The notes below the pieces were generated by a model. That model did no database searches. It saw nothing but the letters and a program-made list of their open reading frames with translations, and had not been told where the DNA came from. Shown here piece by piece: positions 1 through 13,160 of a stretch of DNA of 64,000 nt; positions within the stretch are counted from its first letter, which is position 1, and every line of letters starts with the position of its first letter. The stretch is from Sacculina carcini (taxonomy: Eukaryota; Arthropoda; Thecostraca; Sacculinidae): positions 6,265,165 through 6,329,164 of the forward strand of contig OU696595.1 of the NCBI GenBank assembly GCA_916048095.2. The letters run 5' to 3'. The translations under genes were made by a program, and so were the position numbers.

Positions 1-87
1 GGCACACTTAGGTAACACTTATGTAACACTTAGGTAACACTTAGGTAACACTTAGGTAACACTTAGGGTACACTTAGGTAACACTTA

Positions 88-98
88 GGGTACGCTTA
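88..98 (+). repeat. CpG-bearing unit G (GGGTACGCTTA), first copy
   Basis: G units and the related I units (GGGCACGCTTA) carry the only common CpG in the array, made by CAC becoming CGC in the core. In the first 12 kb G starts at 88, 715, 902, 2,200, 2,827, 3,344, 5,929, 7,601, 9,317, 10,329, 10,956 and 11,473, nearly always in the string C-A-G-A-A-D-B. The only other CpGs noticed are in CTTACGTAAC near 49,331 and 56,634. All other unit classes lack CpG, including across unit joints. Confidence 0.8.
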
Positions 99-395
99 GG
101 TAACACTTAGGTAACACTTAGTTAACACTTAGGGCACACTTAGGTAACACTTAGGGCACACTTAGGTAACACTTATGTAACACTTAGGTAACATTTATGT
201 AACACTTAGGTAACACTTAGGTAACACTTAGGTAACACTTAGGTAACACTTAGGGCACACTTAGGTAACACTTAGGGCACACTTAGGGCACACTTAGGTA
301 ACACTTAGGGCACACTTAGGTAACATTTAGGTAACACTTAGGGCACACTTAGGCAACACTTAGGTAACACTTAGGGCACACTTAGGTAACACTTA

Positions 396-439
396 GGGCA
401 CACTTAGGGCACACTTAGGGCACACTTAGGGCACACTTA
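396..439 (+). repeat. Run of four B units (four GGG tracts, 8-base spacers)
   Basis: Four consecutive GGGCACACTTA units place four GGG tracts 11 bp apart with CACACTTA between them. The same BBBB run recurs many times, for example at 2,508, 10,637, 24,750, 36,245 and 41,866. I saw no run longer than four. TTAGGG occurs in every B, C, G, I and K unit that follows a normal CTTA, but never as a tandem hexamer. Confidence 0.75.
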
Positions 440-1407
440 GGTAACACTTAGGGCACACTTAGGTAACACTTAGGGCACACTTAGGTAACACTTAGGGCAC
501 ACTTAGGTAACACTTAGGGCACACTTAGGTAACACTTAGGTAACACTTGAGGCACACTTAGTTAACACTTAGGTAACACTTAGGTAACACTTAGGGCACA
601 CTTAGGCAACACTTAGGGCACACTTAGGTAACACTTAGGGCACACTTAGGTAACACTTAGGGCACACTTAGGGTACACTTAGGTAACACTTAGGGTACAC
701 TTAGGTAACACTTAGGGTACGCTTAGGTAACACTTAGGTAACACTTAGTTAACACTTAGGGCACACTTAGGTAACACTTAGGTAACACTTAGGGCACACT
801 TAGGTAACACTTAGGGCACACTTAGGTAACACTTATGTAACACTTAGGTAACACTTAGGTAACACTTAGGTAACACTTAGGGTACACTTAGGTAACACTT
901 AGGGTACGCTTAGGTAACACTTAGGTAACACTTAGTTAACACTTAGGGCACACTTAGGTAACACTTAGGTAACACTTAGGGCACACTTAGGTAACACTTA
1001 GGGCACACTTAGGTAACATTTATGTAACACTTAGGTAACACTTAGGTAACACTTAGGTAACACTTAGGTAACACTTAGGGCACACTTAGGTAACACTTAG
1101 GGCACACTTAGGTAACACTTAGGTAACACTTAGGTAACACTTAGGGTACACTTAGGTAACACTTAGGGTACACTTAGATAACACTTAGGTAACACTTAGG
1201 GCACGCTTAGGTAACACTTAGGGCACACTTAGGTAACACTTAGGGCACACTTAGGTAACACTTAGGGCACACTTAGGTAACACTTAGGTAACACTTAGGT
1301 AACACTTAGGTAACACTTAGGGTACACTTAGTTAACACTTAGGGCACACTTATGTAACACTTAGGTAACACTTAGGGCACACTTAGGTAACACTTAGGGC
1401 ACACTTA

Positions 1408-1429
1408 GGTAAAACTTAGGGAATACTTA
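1408..1429 (+). repeat. P-Q marker pair (seven copies, all left of 30 kb)
   Basis: Unit P (GGTAAAACTTA) followed at once by Q (GGGAATACTTA) is a rare, recognisable pair. I find it starting at 1,408, 3,872, 8,129, 9,537, 12,001, 18,656 and 29,843, always in the order B-A-B-P-Q-A-B-K. The spacings 1,408 to 3,872 and 9,537 to 12,001 are identical (2,464 bp), which anchors the 8.1-kb duplication. The 18,656 to 29,843 spacing (11,187 bp) anchors the 11.2-kb one. I saw no copy to the right of 29.9 kb, so this lineage of units is confined to the left half. A P unit without Q sits near 5,247. Confidence 0.85.
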
Positions 1430-4400
1430 GGTAACACTTAGGGCACACTTAGGGCATACTTAGGTAACACTTAGGTAACACTTAGGGCACACTTAGGTAA
1501 CACTTAGGGCACACTTAGGTAACACTTAGGTAACACTTAGGGCACACTTAGGTAACACTTAGGGCACACTTAGGTAACACTTAGGTAACACTTAGGTAAC
1601 ACTTAGGGCACACTTAGGTAACACTTAGGTAACACTTAGGTAACACTTAGGTAACACTTAGGGCACACTTAGGTAACACTTAGGGCACACTTAGGTAACA
1701 CTTAGGGCACACTTAGGTAACACTTAGGTAACACTTAGGGCACACTTAGGTAACACTTATGTAACACTTAGGTAACACTTAGGTAACATTTATGTAACAC
1801 TTAGGTAACACTTAGGTAACACTTAGGTAACACTTAGGGTACACTTAGTTAACACTTAGGGCACACTTAGGTAACACTTAGGTAACACTTAGGTAACACT
1901 TAGGTAACACTTAGGGCACACTTAGGGCACACTTAGGTAACACTTAGGTATCACTTAGGGCACACTTAGGTAACACTTAGGGCACACTTAGGTAACACTT
2001 AGGTAACACTTAGGTAACACTTAGGTAACACTTAGGGTACACTTAGTTAACACTTAGGGCACACTTAGGTAACACTTAGGTAACACTTAGGGCACACTTA
2101 GGTAACACTTAGGGCACACTTAGGTAACACTTATGTAACACTTAGGTAACACTTAGGTAACACTTAGGTAACACTTAGGGTACACTTAGGTAACACTTAG
2201 GGTACGCTTAGGTAACACTTAGGTAACACTTAGTTAACACTTAGGGCACACTTAGGTAACACTTAGGGCACACTTAGGTAACACTTATGTAACACTTAGG
2301 TAACATTTATGTAACACTTAGGTAACACTTAGGTAACACTTAGGTAACACTTAGGTAACACTTAGGGCACACTTAGGTAACACTTAGGGCACACTTAGGG
2401 CACACTTAGGTAACACTTAGGGCACACTTAGGTAACATTTAGGTAACACTTAGGGCACACTTAGGCAACACTTAGGTAACACTTAGGGCACACTTAGGTA
2501 ACACTTAGGGCACACTTAGGGCACACTTAGGGCACACTTAGGGCACACTTAGGTAACACTTAGGGCACACTTAGGTAACACTTAGGGCACACTTAGGTAA
2601 CACTTAGGGCACACTTAGGTAACACTTAGGGCACACTTAGGTAACACTTAGGTAACACTTGAGGCACACTTAGTTAACACTTAGGTAACACTTAGGTAAC
2701 ACTTAGGGCACACTTAGGCAACACTTAGGGCACACTTAGGTAACACTTAGGGCACACTTAGGTAACACTTAGGGCACACTTAGGGTACACTTAGGTAACA
2801 CTTAGGGTACACTTAGGTAACACTTAGGGTACGCTTAGGTAACACTTAGGTAACACTTAGTTAACACTTAGGGCACACTTAGGTAACACTTAGGTAACAC
2901 TTAGGGCACACTTAGGTAACACTTAGGGCACACTTAGGTAACACTTATGTAACACTTAGGTAACATTTATGTAACACTTAGGTAACACTTAGGTAACACT
3001 TAGGTAACACTTAGGACACACTTAGGTAACACTTAGGTAACACTTAGGTAACACTTAGGGCACACTTAGGGCACACTTAGGTAACACTTAGGTATCACTT
3101 AGGGCACACTTAGGTAACACTTAGGGCACACTTAGGTAACACTTAGGTAACACTTAGGTAACACTTAGGTAACACTTAGGGTACACTTAGTTAACACTTA
3201 GGGCACACTTAGGTAACACTTAGGTAACACTTAGGGCACACTTAGGTAACACTTAGGGCACACTTAGGTAACACTTATGTAACACTTAGGTAACACTTAG
3301 GTAACACTTAGGTAACACTTAGGGTACACTTAGGTAACACTTAGGGTACGCTTAGGTAACACTTAGGTAACACTTAGTTAACACTTAGGGCACACTTAGG
3401 TAACACTTAGGTAACACTTAGGGCACACTTAGGTAACACTTAGGGCACACTTAGGTAACACTTATGTAACACTTAGGTAACATTTATGTAACACTTAGGT
3501 AACACTTAGGTAACACTTAGGTAACACTTAGGTAACACTTAGGGCACACTTAGGTAACACTTAGGGCACACTTAGGTAACACTTAGGTAACACTTAGGTA
3601 ACACTTAGGGTACACTTAGGTAACACTTAGGGTATACTTAGATAACACTTAGGTAACACTTAGGGCACGCTTAGGTAACACTTAGGGCACACTTAGGTAA
3701 CACTTAGGGCACACTTAGGTAACACTTAGGGCACACTTAGGTAACACTTAGGTAACACTTAGGTAACACTTAGGTAACACTTAGGGTACACTTAGTTAAC
3801 ACTTAGGGCACACTTATGTAACACTTAGGTAACACTTAGGGCACACTTAGGTAACACTTAGGGCACACTTAGGTAAAACTTAGGGAATACTTAGGTAACA
3901 CTTAGGGCACACTTAGGGCATACTTAGGTAACACTTAGGTAACACTTAGGGCACACTTAGGTAACACTTAGGGCACACTTAGGTAACACTTAGGTAACAC
4001 TTAGGGCACACTTAGGTAACACTTAGGGCACACTTAGGTAACACTTAGGTAACACTTAGGTAACACTTAGGGCACACTTAGGTAACACTTAGGTAACACT
4101 TAGGTAACACTTAGGTAACACTTAGGGCACACTTAGGTAACACTTAGGGCACACTTAGGTAACACTTAGGGCACACTTAGGTAACACTTAGGTAACACTT
4201 AGGGCACACTTAGGTAACACTTATGTAACACTTAGGTAACACTTAGGTAACATTTATGTAACACTTAGGTAACACTTAGGGCACACTTAGGTAACACTTA
4301 GGTAACACTTAGGTAACACTTAGGGCACACTTAGGTAACACTTAGGGTACACTTAGGTAACACTTAGGTAACACTTAGGGCACGCTTAGGTAACACTTAG

Positions 4401-5455
4401 GGCACACTTAGGCAACACTTAGGTAACACTTAGGTAACACTTAGGGCACACTTAGGTAACACTTAGGGCACACTTAGGGCACACTTAGGTAACACTTAGG
4501 GCACACTTAGGTAACACTTAGGTAACACTTAGGGCACACTTAGGCAACACTTAGGTAACACTTAGGTAACACTTAGGGCACACTTAGGTAACACTTAGGG
4601 CACACTTAGGGCACACTTAGGGCACACTTAGGTAACACTTAGGGCACACTTAGGTAACACTTAGGGCACACTTAGGTAACACTTAGGTAACACTTGAGGC
4701 ACACTTAGTTAACACTTAGGTAACACTTAGGTAACACTTAGGTAACACTTAGGTAACACTTAGGGTACACTTAGGTAACACTTAGGTAACACTTAGGGCA
4801 CGCTTATGTAACACTTAGGTAACACTTAGGTAACACTTAGGTAACACTTAGGTAACACTTAGGGCACACTTAGGGCACACTTAGGTAACACTTAGGGCAC
4901 ACTTAGGTAACACTTAGGGTACACTTAGGTAACACTTAGGGTACACTTAGATAACACTTAGGTAACACTTAGGGCACGCTTAGGTAACACTTAGGGCACA
5001 CTTAGGTAACACTTAGGGCACACTTAGGTAACACTTAGGGCACACTTAGGTAACACTTAGGTAACACTTAGGTAACACTTAGGTAACACTTAGGGTACAC
5101 TTAGGTAACACTTAGGTAACACTTAGGTAACACTTAGGGCACACTTAGGTAACACTTAGGTAACACTTAGGTAACACTTAGGTAACACTTAGGGCACACT
5201 TAGGTAACACTTAGGGCACACTTAGGTAACACTTAGGGCACACTTAGGTAAAACTTAGGTAACACTTAGGGCACACTTAGGTAACACTTATGTAACACTT
5301 AGGTAACACTTAGGTAACATTTATGTAACACTTAGGTAACACTTAGGGCACACTTAGGTAACACTTAGGTAACACTTAGGTAACACTTAGGTAACACTTA
5401 GGTAACACTTAGGTAACACTTAGGGTACACTTAGTTAACACTTAGGGCACACTTA

Positions 5456-5477
5456 GGTAACACTCAGGTAACACTTA
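5456..5477 (+). repeat. C-D-B-A-N marker string (first of 24 copies)
   Basis: The N unit GGTAACACTCA, the only frequent class with ACTCA instead of ACTTA, always follows C-D-B or C-D-B-A context. By eye I count 24 copies, near 5.46, 7.13, 8.94, 13.61, 15.96, 17.70, 20.17, 23.94, 27.15, 28.89, 31.36, 31.67, 35.44, 44.00, 45.87, 48.56, 49.39, 50.66, 55.58, 55.87, 56.69, 57.94, 62.48 and 63.48 kb. In most copies it is followed in order by B-B-B (or B-B-C), TTGGGTTAC, C, L, M, C-D, E, C-A-G and D. This is the backbone of the most common higher-order block. None occurs between about 35.5 and 43.9 kb. Confidence 0.8.
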
Positions 5478-8400
5478 GGGCACACTTAGGGCACACTTAG
5501 GGCACACTTAGGTAACACTTGGGTTACACTTAGGTAACACTTAGGTAACACTTAGGTAACACTTAGGTAACACTTAGGTAACACTTAGGACACACTTAGG
5601 TAACACTTAGGTAACACTTAGGTAACACTTAGGGCACACTTAGGGCACACTTAGGTAACACTTAGGTATCACTTAGGGCACACTTAGGTAACACTTAGGG
5701 CACACTTAGGTAACACTTAGGTAACACTTAGGTAACACTTAGGTAACACTTAGGTAACACTTAGGGTACACTTAGTTAACACTTAGGGCACACTTAGGTA
5801 ACACTTAGGTAACACTTAGGGCACACTTAGGTAACACTTAGGGCACACTTAGGTAACACTTATGTAACACTTAGGTAACACTTAGGTAACACTTAGGTAA
5901 CACTTAGGGTACACTTAGGTAACACTTAGGGTACGCTTAGGTAACACTTAGGTAACACTTAGTTAACACTTAGGGCACACTTAGGTAACACTTAGGTAAC
6001 ACTTAGGGCACACTTAGGTAACACTTAGGGCACACTTAGGTAACACTTAGGGCACACTTAGGTAACACTTAGGTAACACTTAGGGCACACTTAGGTAACA
6101 CTTATGTAACACTTAGGTAACACTTAGGTAACATTTATGTAACACTTAGGTAACACTTAGGGCACACTTAGGTAACACTTAGGTAACACTTAGGTAACAC
6201 TTAGGGCACACTTAGGTAACACTTAGGGTACACTTAGGTAACACTTGGGTAACACTTAGGGCACGCTTAGGTAACACTTAGGGCACACTTAGGCAACACT
6301 TAGGTAACACTTAGGTAACACTTAGGGCACACTTAGGTAACACTTAGGGCACACTTAGGGCACACTTAGGTAACACTTAGGGCACACTTAGGTAACACTT
6401 AGGTAACACTTAGGGCACACTTAGGCAACACTTAGGTAACACTTAGGTAACACTTAGGGCACACTTAGGTAACACTTAGGGCACACTTAGGGCACACTTA
6501 GGGCACACTTAGGTAACACTTAGGGTACACTTAGGTAACACTTAGGGCACACTTAGGTAACACTTAGGTAACACTTGAGGCACACTTAGTTAACACTTAG
6601 GTAACACTTAGGTAACACTTAGGTAACACTTAGGTAACACTTAGGGTACACTTAGGTAACACTTAGGTAACACTTAGGGCACGCTTATGTAACACTTAGG
6701 TAACACTTAGGTAACACTTAGGTAACACTTAGGTAACACTTAGGTAACACTTAGGGCACACTTAGGTAACACTTAGGGCACACTTAGGGCACACTTAGGT
6801 AACACTTAGGGCACACTTAGGTAACACTTAGGTAACACTTAGGTAACACTTGAGGCACACTTAGTTAACACTTAGGTAACACTTAGGTAACACTTAGGGC
6901 ACACTTAGGCAACACTTAGGGCACACTTAGGTAACACTTAGGGCACACTTAGGTAACACTTAGGGCACACTTAGGGTACACTTAGGTAACACTTGAGGCA
7001 CACTTAGTTAACACTTAGGGCACACTTAGGGCATACTTAGGTAACACTTAGGTAACACTTAGGTAACACTTAGGTAACACTTAGGTAACACTTAGGGTAC
7101 ACTTAGTTAACACTTAGGGCACACTTAGGTAACACTCAGGTAACACTTAGGGCACACTTAGGGCACACTTAGGGCACACTTAGGTAACACTTGGGTTACA
7201 CTTAGGTAACACTTAGGGTACACTTAGGTAACACTTAGGTAACACTTAGGTAACACTTAGGTAACACTTAGGACACACTTAGGTAACACTTAGGTAACAC
7301 TTAGGTAACACTTAGGGCACACTTAGGGCACACTTAGGTAACACTTAGGTATCACTTAGGGCACACTTAGGTAACACTTAGGGCACACTTAGGTAACACT
7401 TAGGTAACACTTAGGTAACACTTAGGTAACACTTAGGGTACACTTAGTTAACACTTAGGGCACACTTAGGTAACACTTAGGTAACACTTAGGGCACACTT
7501 AGGTAACACTTAGGGCACACTTAGGTAACACTTATGTAACACTTAGGTAACACTTAGGTAACACTTAGGTAACACTTAGGGTACACTTAGGTAACACTTA
7601 GGGTACGCTTAGGTAACACTTAGGTAACACTTAGTTAACACTTAGGGCACACTTAGGTAACACTTAGGTAACACTTAGGGCACACATAGGTAACACTTAG
7701 GGCACACTTAGGTAACACTTATGTAACACTTAGGTAACATTTATGTAACACTTAGGTAACACTTAGGTAACACTTAGGTAACACTTAGGTAACACTTAGG
7801 GCACACTTAGGTAACACTTAGGGCACACTTAGGTAACACTTAGGTAACACTTAGGTAACACTTAGGGTACACTTAGGTAACACTTAGGGTACACTTAGAT
7901 AACACTTAGGTAACACTTAGGGCACGCTTAGGTAACACTTAGGGCACACTTAGGTAACACTTAGGGCACACTTAGGTAACACTTAGGGCACACTTAGGTA
8001 ACACTTAGGTAACACTTAGGTAACACTTAGGTAACACTTAGGGTACACTTAGTTAACACTTAGGGCACACTTATGTAACACTTAGGTAACACTTAGGGCA
8101 CACTTAGGTAACACTTAGGGCACACTTAGGTAAAACTTAGGGAATACTTAGGTAACACTTAGGGCACACTTAGGGCATACTTAGGTAACACTTAGGTAAC
8201 ACTTAGGGCACACTTAGGTAACACTTAGGGCACACTTAGGTAACACTTAGGTAACACTTAGGGCACACTTAGGTAACACTTAGGGCACACTTAGGTAACA
8301 CTTAGGTAACACTTAGGTAACACTTAGGGCACACTTAGGTAACACTTAGGTAACACTTAGGTAACACTTAGGTAACACTTAGGGCACACTTAGGTAACAC

Positions 8401-10350
8401 TTAGGGCACACTTAGGTAACACTTAGGGCACACTTAGGTAACACTTAGGTAACACTTAGGTAACACTTAGGGCACACTTAGGTAACACTTAGGGCACACT
8501 TAGGTAACACTTAGGGCACACTTAGGTAACACTTAGGTAACACTTAGGTAACACTTAGGTAACACTTAGGGTACACTTAGGTAACACTTAGGTAACACTT
8601 AGGTAACACTTAGGGCACACTTAGGTAACACTTAGGTAACACTTAGGTAACACTTAGGTAACACTTAGGGCACACTTAGGTAACACTTAGGGCACACTTA
8701 GGTAACACTTAGGGCACACTTAGGTAACACTTAGGTAACACTTAGGGCACACTTAGGTAACACTTATGTAACACTTAGGTAACACTTAGGTAACATTTAT
8801 GTAACACTTAGGTAACACTTAGGGCACACTTAGGTAACACTTAGGTAACACTTAGGTAACACTTAGGTAACACTTAGGTAACACTTAGGTAACACTTAGG
8901 GTACACTTAGTTAACACTTAGGGCACACTTAGGTAACACTCAGGTAACACTTAGGGCACACTTAGGGCACACTTAGGGCACACTTAGGTAACACTTGGGT
9001 TACACTTAGGTAACACTTAGGTAACACTTAGGTAACACTTAGGTAACACTTAGGGCACACTTAGGTAACACTTAGGGCACACTTAGGTAACACTTAGGGC
9101 ACACTTAGGTAACACTTAGGGCACACTTAGGTAACACTTAGGTAACACTTGAGGCACACTTAGTTAACACTTAGGTAACACTTAGGTAACACTTAGGGCA
9201 CACTTAGGCAACACTTAGGGCACACTTAGGTAACACTTAGGGCACACTTAGGTAACACTTAGGGCACACTTAGGGTACACTTAGGTAACACTTAGGGTAC
9301 ACTTAGGTAACACTTAGGGTACGCTTAGGTAACACTTAGGTAACACTTAGTTAACACTTAGGGCACACTTAGGTAACACTTAGGTAACACTTAGGGCACA
9401 CTTAGGTAACACTTAGGGCACACTTAGGTAACACTTATGTAACACTTAGGTAACATTTATGTAACACTTAGGTAACACTTAGGTAACACTTAGGTAACAC
9501 TTAGGACACACTTAGGTAACACTTAGGGCACACTTAGGTAAAACTTAGGGAATACTTAGGTAACACTTAGGGCACACTTAGGGCATACTTAGGTAACACT
9601 TAGGTAACACTTAGGGCACACTTAGGTAACACTTAGGGCACACTTAGGTAACACTTAGGTAACACTTAGGGCACACTTAGGTAACACTTAGGGCACACTT
9701 AGGTAACACTTAGGTAACACTTAGGTAACACTTAGGGCACACTTAGGTAACACTTAGGTAACACTTAGGTAACACTTAGGTAACACTTAGGGCACACTTA
9801 GGTAACACTTAGGGCACACTTAGGTAACACTTAGGGCACACTTAGGTAACACTTAGGTAACACTTAGGGCACACTTAGGTAACACTTATGTAACACTTAG
9901 GTAACACTTAGGTAACATTTATGTAACACTTAGGTAACACTTAGGTAACACTTAGGTAACACTTAGGGTACACTTAGTTAACACTTAGGGCACACTTAGG
10001 TAACACTTAGGTAACACTTAGGTAACACTTAGGTAACACTTAGGGCACACTTAGGGCACACTTAGGTAACACTTAGGTATCACTTAGGGCACACTTAGGT
10101 AACACTTAGGGCACACTTAGGTAACACTTAGGTAACACTTAGGTAACACTTAGGTAACACTTAGGGTACACTTAGTTAACACTTAGGGCACACTTAGGTA
10201 ACACTTAGGTAACACTTAGGGCACACTTAGGTAACACTTAGGGCACACTTAGGTAACACTTATGTAACACTTAGGTAACACTTAGGTAACACTTAGGTAA
10301 CACTTAGGGTACACTTAGGTAACACTTAGGGTACGCTTAGGTAACACTTA

Positions 10351-10361
10351 GGTACCACTTA
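10351..10361 (+). repeat. Unit with a private base change creating GGTACC
   Basis: This unit reads GGTACCACTTA; the C at 10,355 replaces the A present at the equivalent position (unit at 2,222) of the matching copy 8,129 bp upstream. It is the only GGTACC I noticed in the window. A base private to one copy must postdate that duplication, unless it is a sequencing error. Confidence 0.8.
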
Positions 10362-13160
10362 GTTAACACTTAGGGCACACTTAGGTAACACTTAGGGCAC
10401 ACTTAGGTAACACTTATGTAACACTTAGGTAACATTTATGTAACACTTAGGTAACACTTAGGTAACACTTAGGTAACACTTAGGTAACACTTAGGGCACA
10501 CTTAGGTAACACTTAGGGCACACTTAGGGCACACTTAGGTAACACTTAGGGCACACTTAGGTAACATTTAGGTAACACTTAGGGCACACTTAGGCAACAC
10601 TTAGGTAACACTTAGGGCACACTTAGGTAACACTTAGGGCACACTTAGGGCACACTTAGGGCACACTTAGGGCACACTTAGGTAACACTTAGGGCACACT
10701 TAGGTAACACTTAGGGCACACTTAGGTAACACTTAGGGCACACTTAGGTAACACTTAGGGCACACTTAGGTAACACTTAGGTAACACTTGAGGCACACTT
10801 AGTTAACACTTAGGTAACACTTAGGTAACACTTAGGGCACACTTAGGCAACACTTAGGGCACACTTAGGTAACACTTAGGGCACACTTAGGTAACACTTA
10901 GGGCACACTTAGGGTACACTTAGGTAACACTTAGGGTACACTTAGGTAACACTTAGGGTACGCTTAGGTAACACTTAGGTAACACTTAGTTAACACTTAG
11001 GGCACACTTAGGTAACACTTAGGTAACACTTAGGGCACACTTAGGTAACACTTAGGGCACACTTAGGTAACACTTATGTAACACTTAGGTAACATTTATG
11101 TAACACTTAGGTAACACTTAGGTAACACTTAGGTAACACTTAGGACACACTTAGGTAACACTTAGGTAACACTTAGGTAACACTTAGGGCACACTTAGGG
11201 CACACTTAGGTAACACTTAGGTATCACTTAGGGCACACTTAGGTAACACTTAGGGCACACTTAGGTAACACTTAGGTAACACTTAGGTAACACTTAGGTA
11301 ACACTTAGGGTACACTTAGTTAACACTTAGGGCACACTTAGGTAACACTTAGGTAACACATAGGGCACACTTAGGTAACACTTAGGGCACACTTAGGTAA
11401 CACTTATGTAACACTTAGGTAACACTTAGGTAACACTTAGGTAACACTTAGGGTACACTTAGGTAACACTTAGGGTACGCTTAGGTAACACTTAGGTAAC
11501 ACTTAGTTAACACTTAGGGCACACTTAGGTAACACTTAGGTAACACTTAGGGCACACTTAGGTAACACTTAGGGCACACTTAGGTAACACTTATGTAACA
11601 CTTAGGTAACATTTATGTAACACTTAGGTAACACTTAGGTAACACTTAGGTAACACTTAGGTAACACTTAGGGCACACTTAGGTAACACTTAGGGCACAC
11701 TTAGGTAACACTTAGGTAACACTTAGGTAACACTTAGGGTACACTTAGGTAACACTTAGGGTACACTTAGATAACACTTAGGTAACACTTAGGGCACGCT
11801 TAGGTAACACTTAGGGCACACTTAGGTAACACTTAGGGCACACTTAGGTAACACTTAGGGCACACTTAGGTAACACTTAGGTAACACTTAGGTAACACTT
11901 AGGTAACACTTAGGGTACACTTAGTTAACACTTAGGGCACACTTATGTAACACTTAGGTAACACTTAGGGCACACTTAGGTAACACTTAGGGCACACTTA
12001 GGTAAAACTTAGGGAATACTTAGGTAACACTTAGGGCACACTTAGGGCATACTTAGGTAACACTTAGGTAACACTTAGGGCACACTTAGGTAACACTTAG
12101 GGCACACTTAGGTAACACTTAGGTAACACTTAGGGCACACTTAGGTAACACTTAGGGCACACTTAGGTAACACTTAGGTAACACTTAGGTAACACTTAGG
12201 GCACACTTAGGTAACACTTAGGTAACACTTAGGTAACACTTAGGTAACACTTAGGGCACACTTAGGTAACACTTAGGGCACACTTAGGTAACACTTAGGG
12301 CACACTTAGGTAACACTTAGGTAACACTTAGGGCACACTTAGGTAACACTTATGTAACACTTAGGTAACACTTAGGTAACATTTATGTAACACTTAGGTA
12401 ACACTTAGGGCACACTTAGGTAACACTTAGGTAACACTTAGGTAACACTTAGGGCACACTTAGGTAACACTTAGGGTACACTTAGGTAACACTTAGGTAA
12501 CACTTAGGGCACGCTTAGGTAACACTTAGGGCACACTTAGGCAACACTTAGGTAACACTTAGGTAACACTTAGGGCACACTTAGGTAACACTTAGGGCAC
12601 ACTTAGGGCACACTTAGGTAACACTTAGGGCACACTTAGGTAACACTTAGGTAACACTTAGGGCACACTTAGGCAACACTTAGGTAACACTTAGGTAACA
12701 CTTAGGGCACACTTAGGTAACACTTAGGGCACACTTAGGGCACACTTAGGGCACACTTAGGTAACACTTAGGGCACACTTAGGTAACACTTAGGGCACAC
12801 TTAGGTAACACTTAGGTAACACTTGAGGCACACTTAGTTAACACTTAGGTAACACTTAGGTAACACTTAGGTAACACTTAGGTAACACTTAGGGTACACT
12901 TAGGTAACACTTAGGTAACACTTAGGGCACGCTTATGTAACACTTAGGTAACACTTAGGTAACACTTAGGTAACACTTAGGTAACACTTAGGGCACACTT
13001 AGGTAACACTTAGGGCACACTTAGGGCACACTTAGGTAACACTTAGGGCACACTTAGGTAACACTTAGGGTACACTTAGGTAACACTTAGGGTACACTTA
13101 GATAACACTTAGGTAACACTTAGGGCACGCTTAGGTAACACTTAGGGCACACTTAGGTAA

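Larger units (their letters stand above)
1..854 (+). repeat. Segment repeated at about 2113-2966 (spacing 2,112 bp)
   Basis: The unit order from the left edge, E-A-A-A-A-C-A-G-A-A-D-B-A-B-A-E-A-H-E and onward, reappears from 2,113 with the same spacing of marker units. The G units at 88 and 715 match those at 2,200 and 2,827, both 192 units away. The match breaks near 855/2,967, where one copy continues with A units and the other enters an H-E pair. The left limit lies outside the window. After the break, the next stretch pairs with a different place: the G unit at 902 matches the one at 3,344, at a spacing of 2,442 bp. Homology is therefore a mosaic rather than one fixed period. Confidence 0.8.
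1386..7105 (+). repeat. Superunit copy 1, matching about 9515-15333
   Basis: A long collinear block whose second copy starts about 8.13 kb downstream. P-Q pairs at 1,408 and 3,872 match those at 9,537 and 12,001, and G units at 2,200, 2,827 and 3,344 match 10,329, 10,956 and 11,473. The spacing is 8,129 bp up to about 4.86 kb. It becomes 8,151 after a two-unit gain in the second copy near 13.0 kb, then 8,140, then 8,228 after an eight-unit (88-bp) gain in the second copy near 14.6 kb. All changes are multiples of 11. Single-base differences are sparse, for example at 10,355, 11,360 and 3,635. The left edge is visible because E-A-B-A-B-P in this copy faces A-A-L-A-B-P in the other. Confidence 0.8.
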
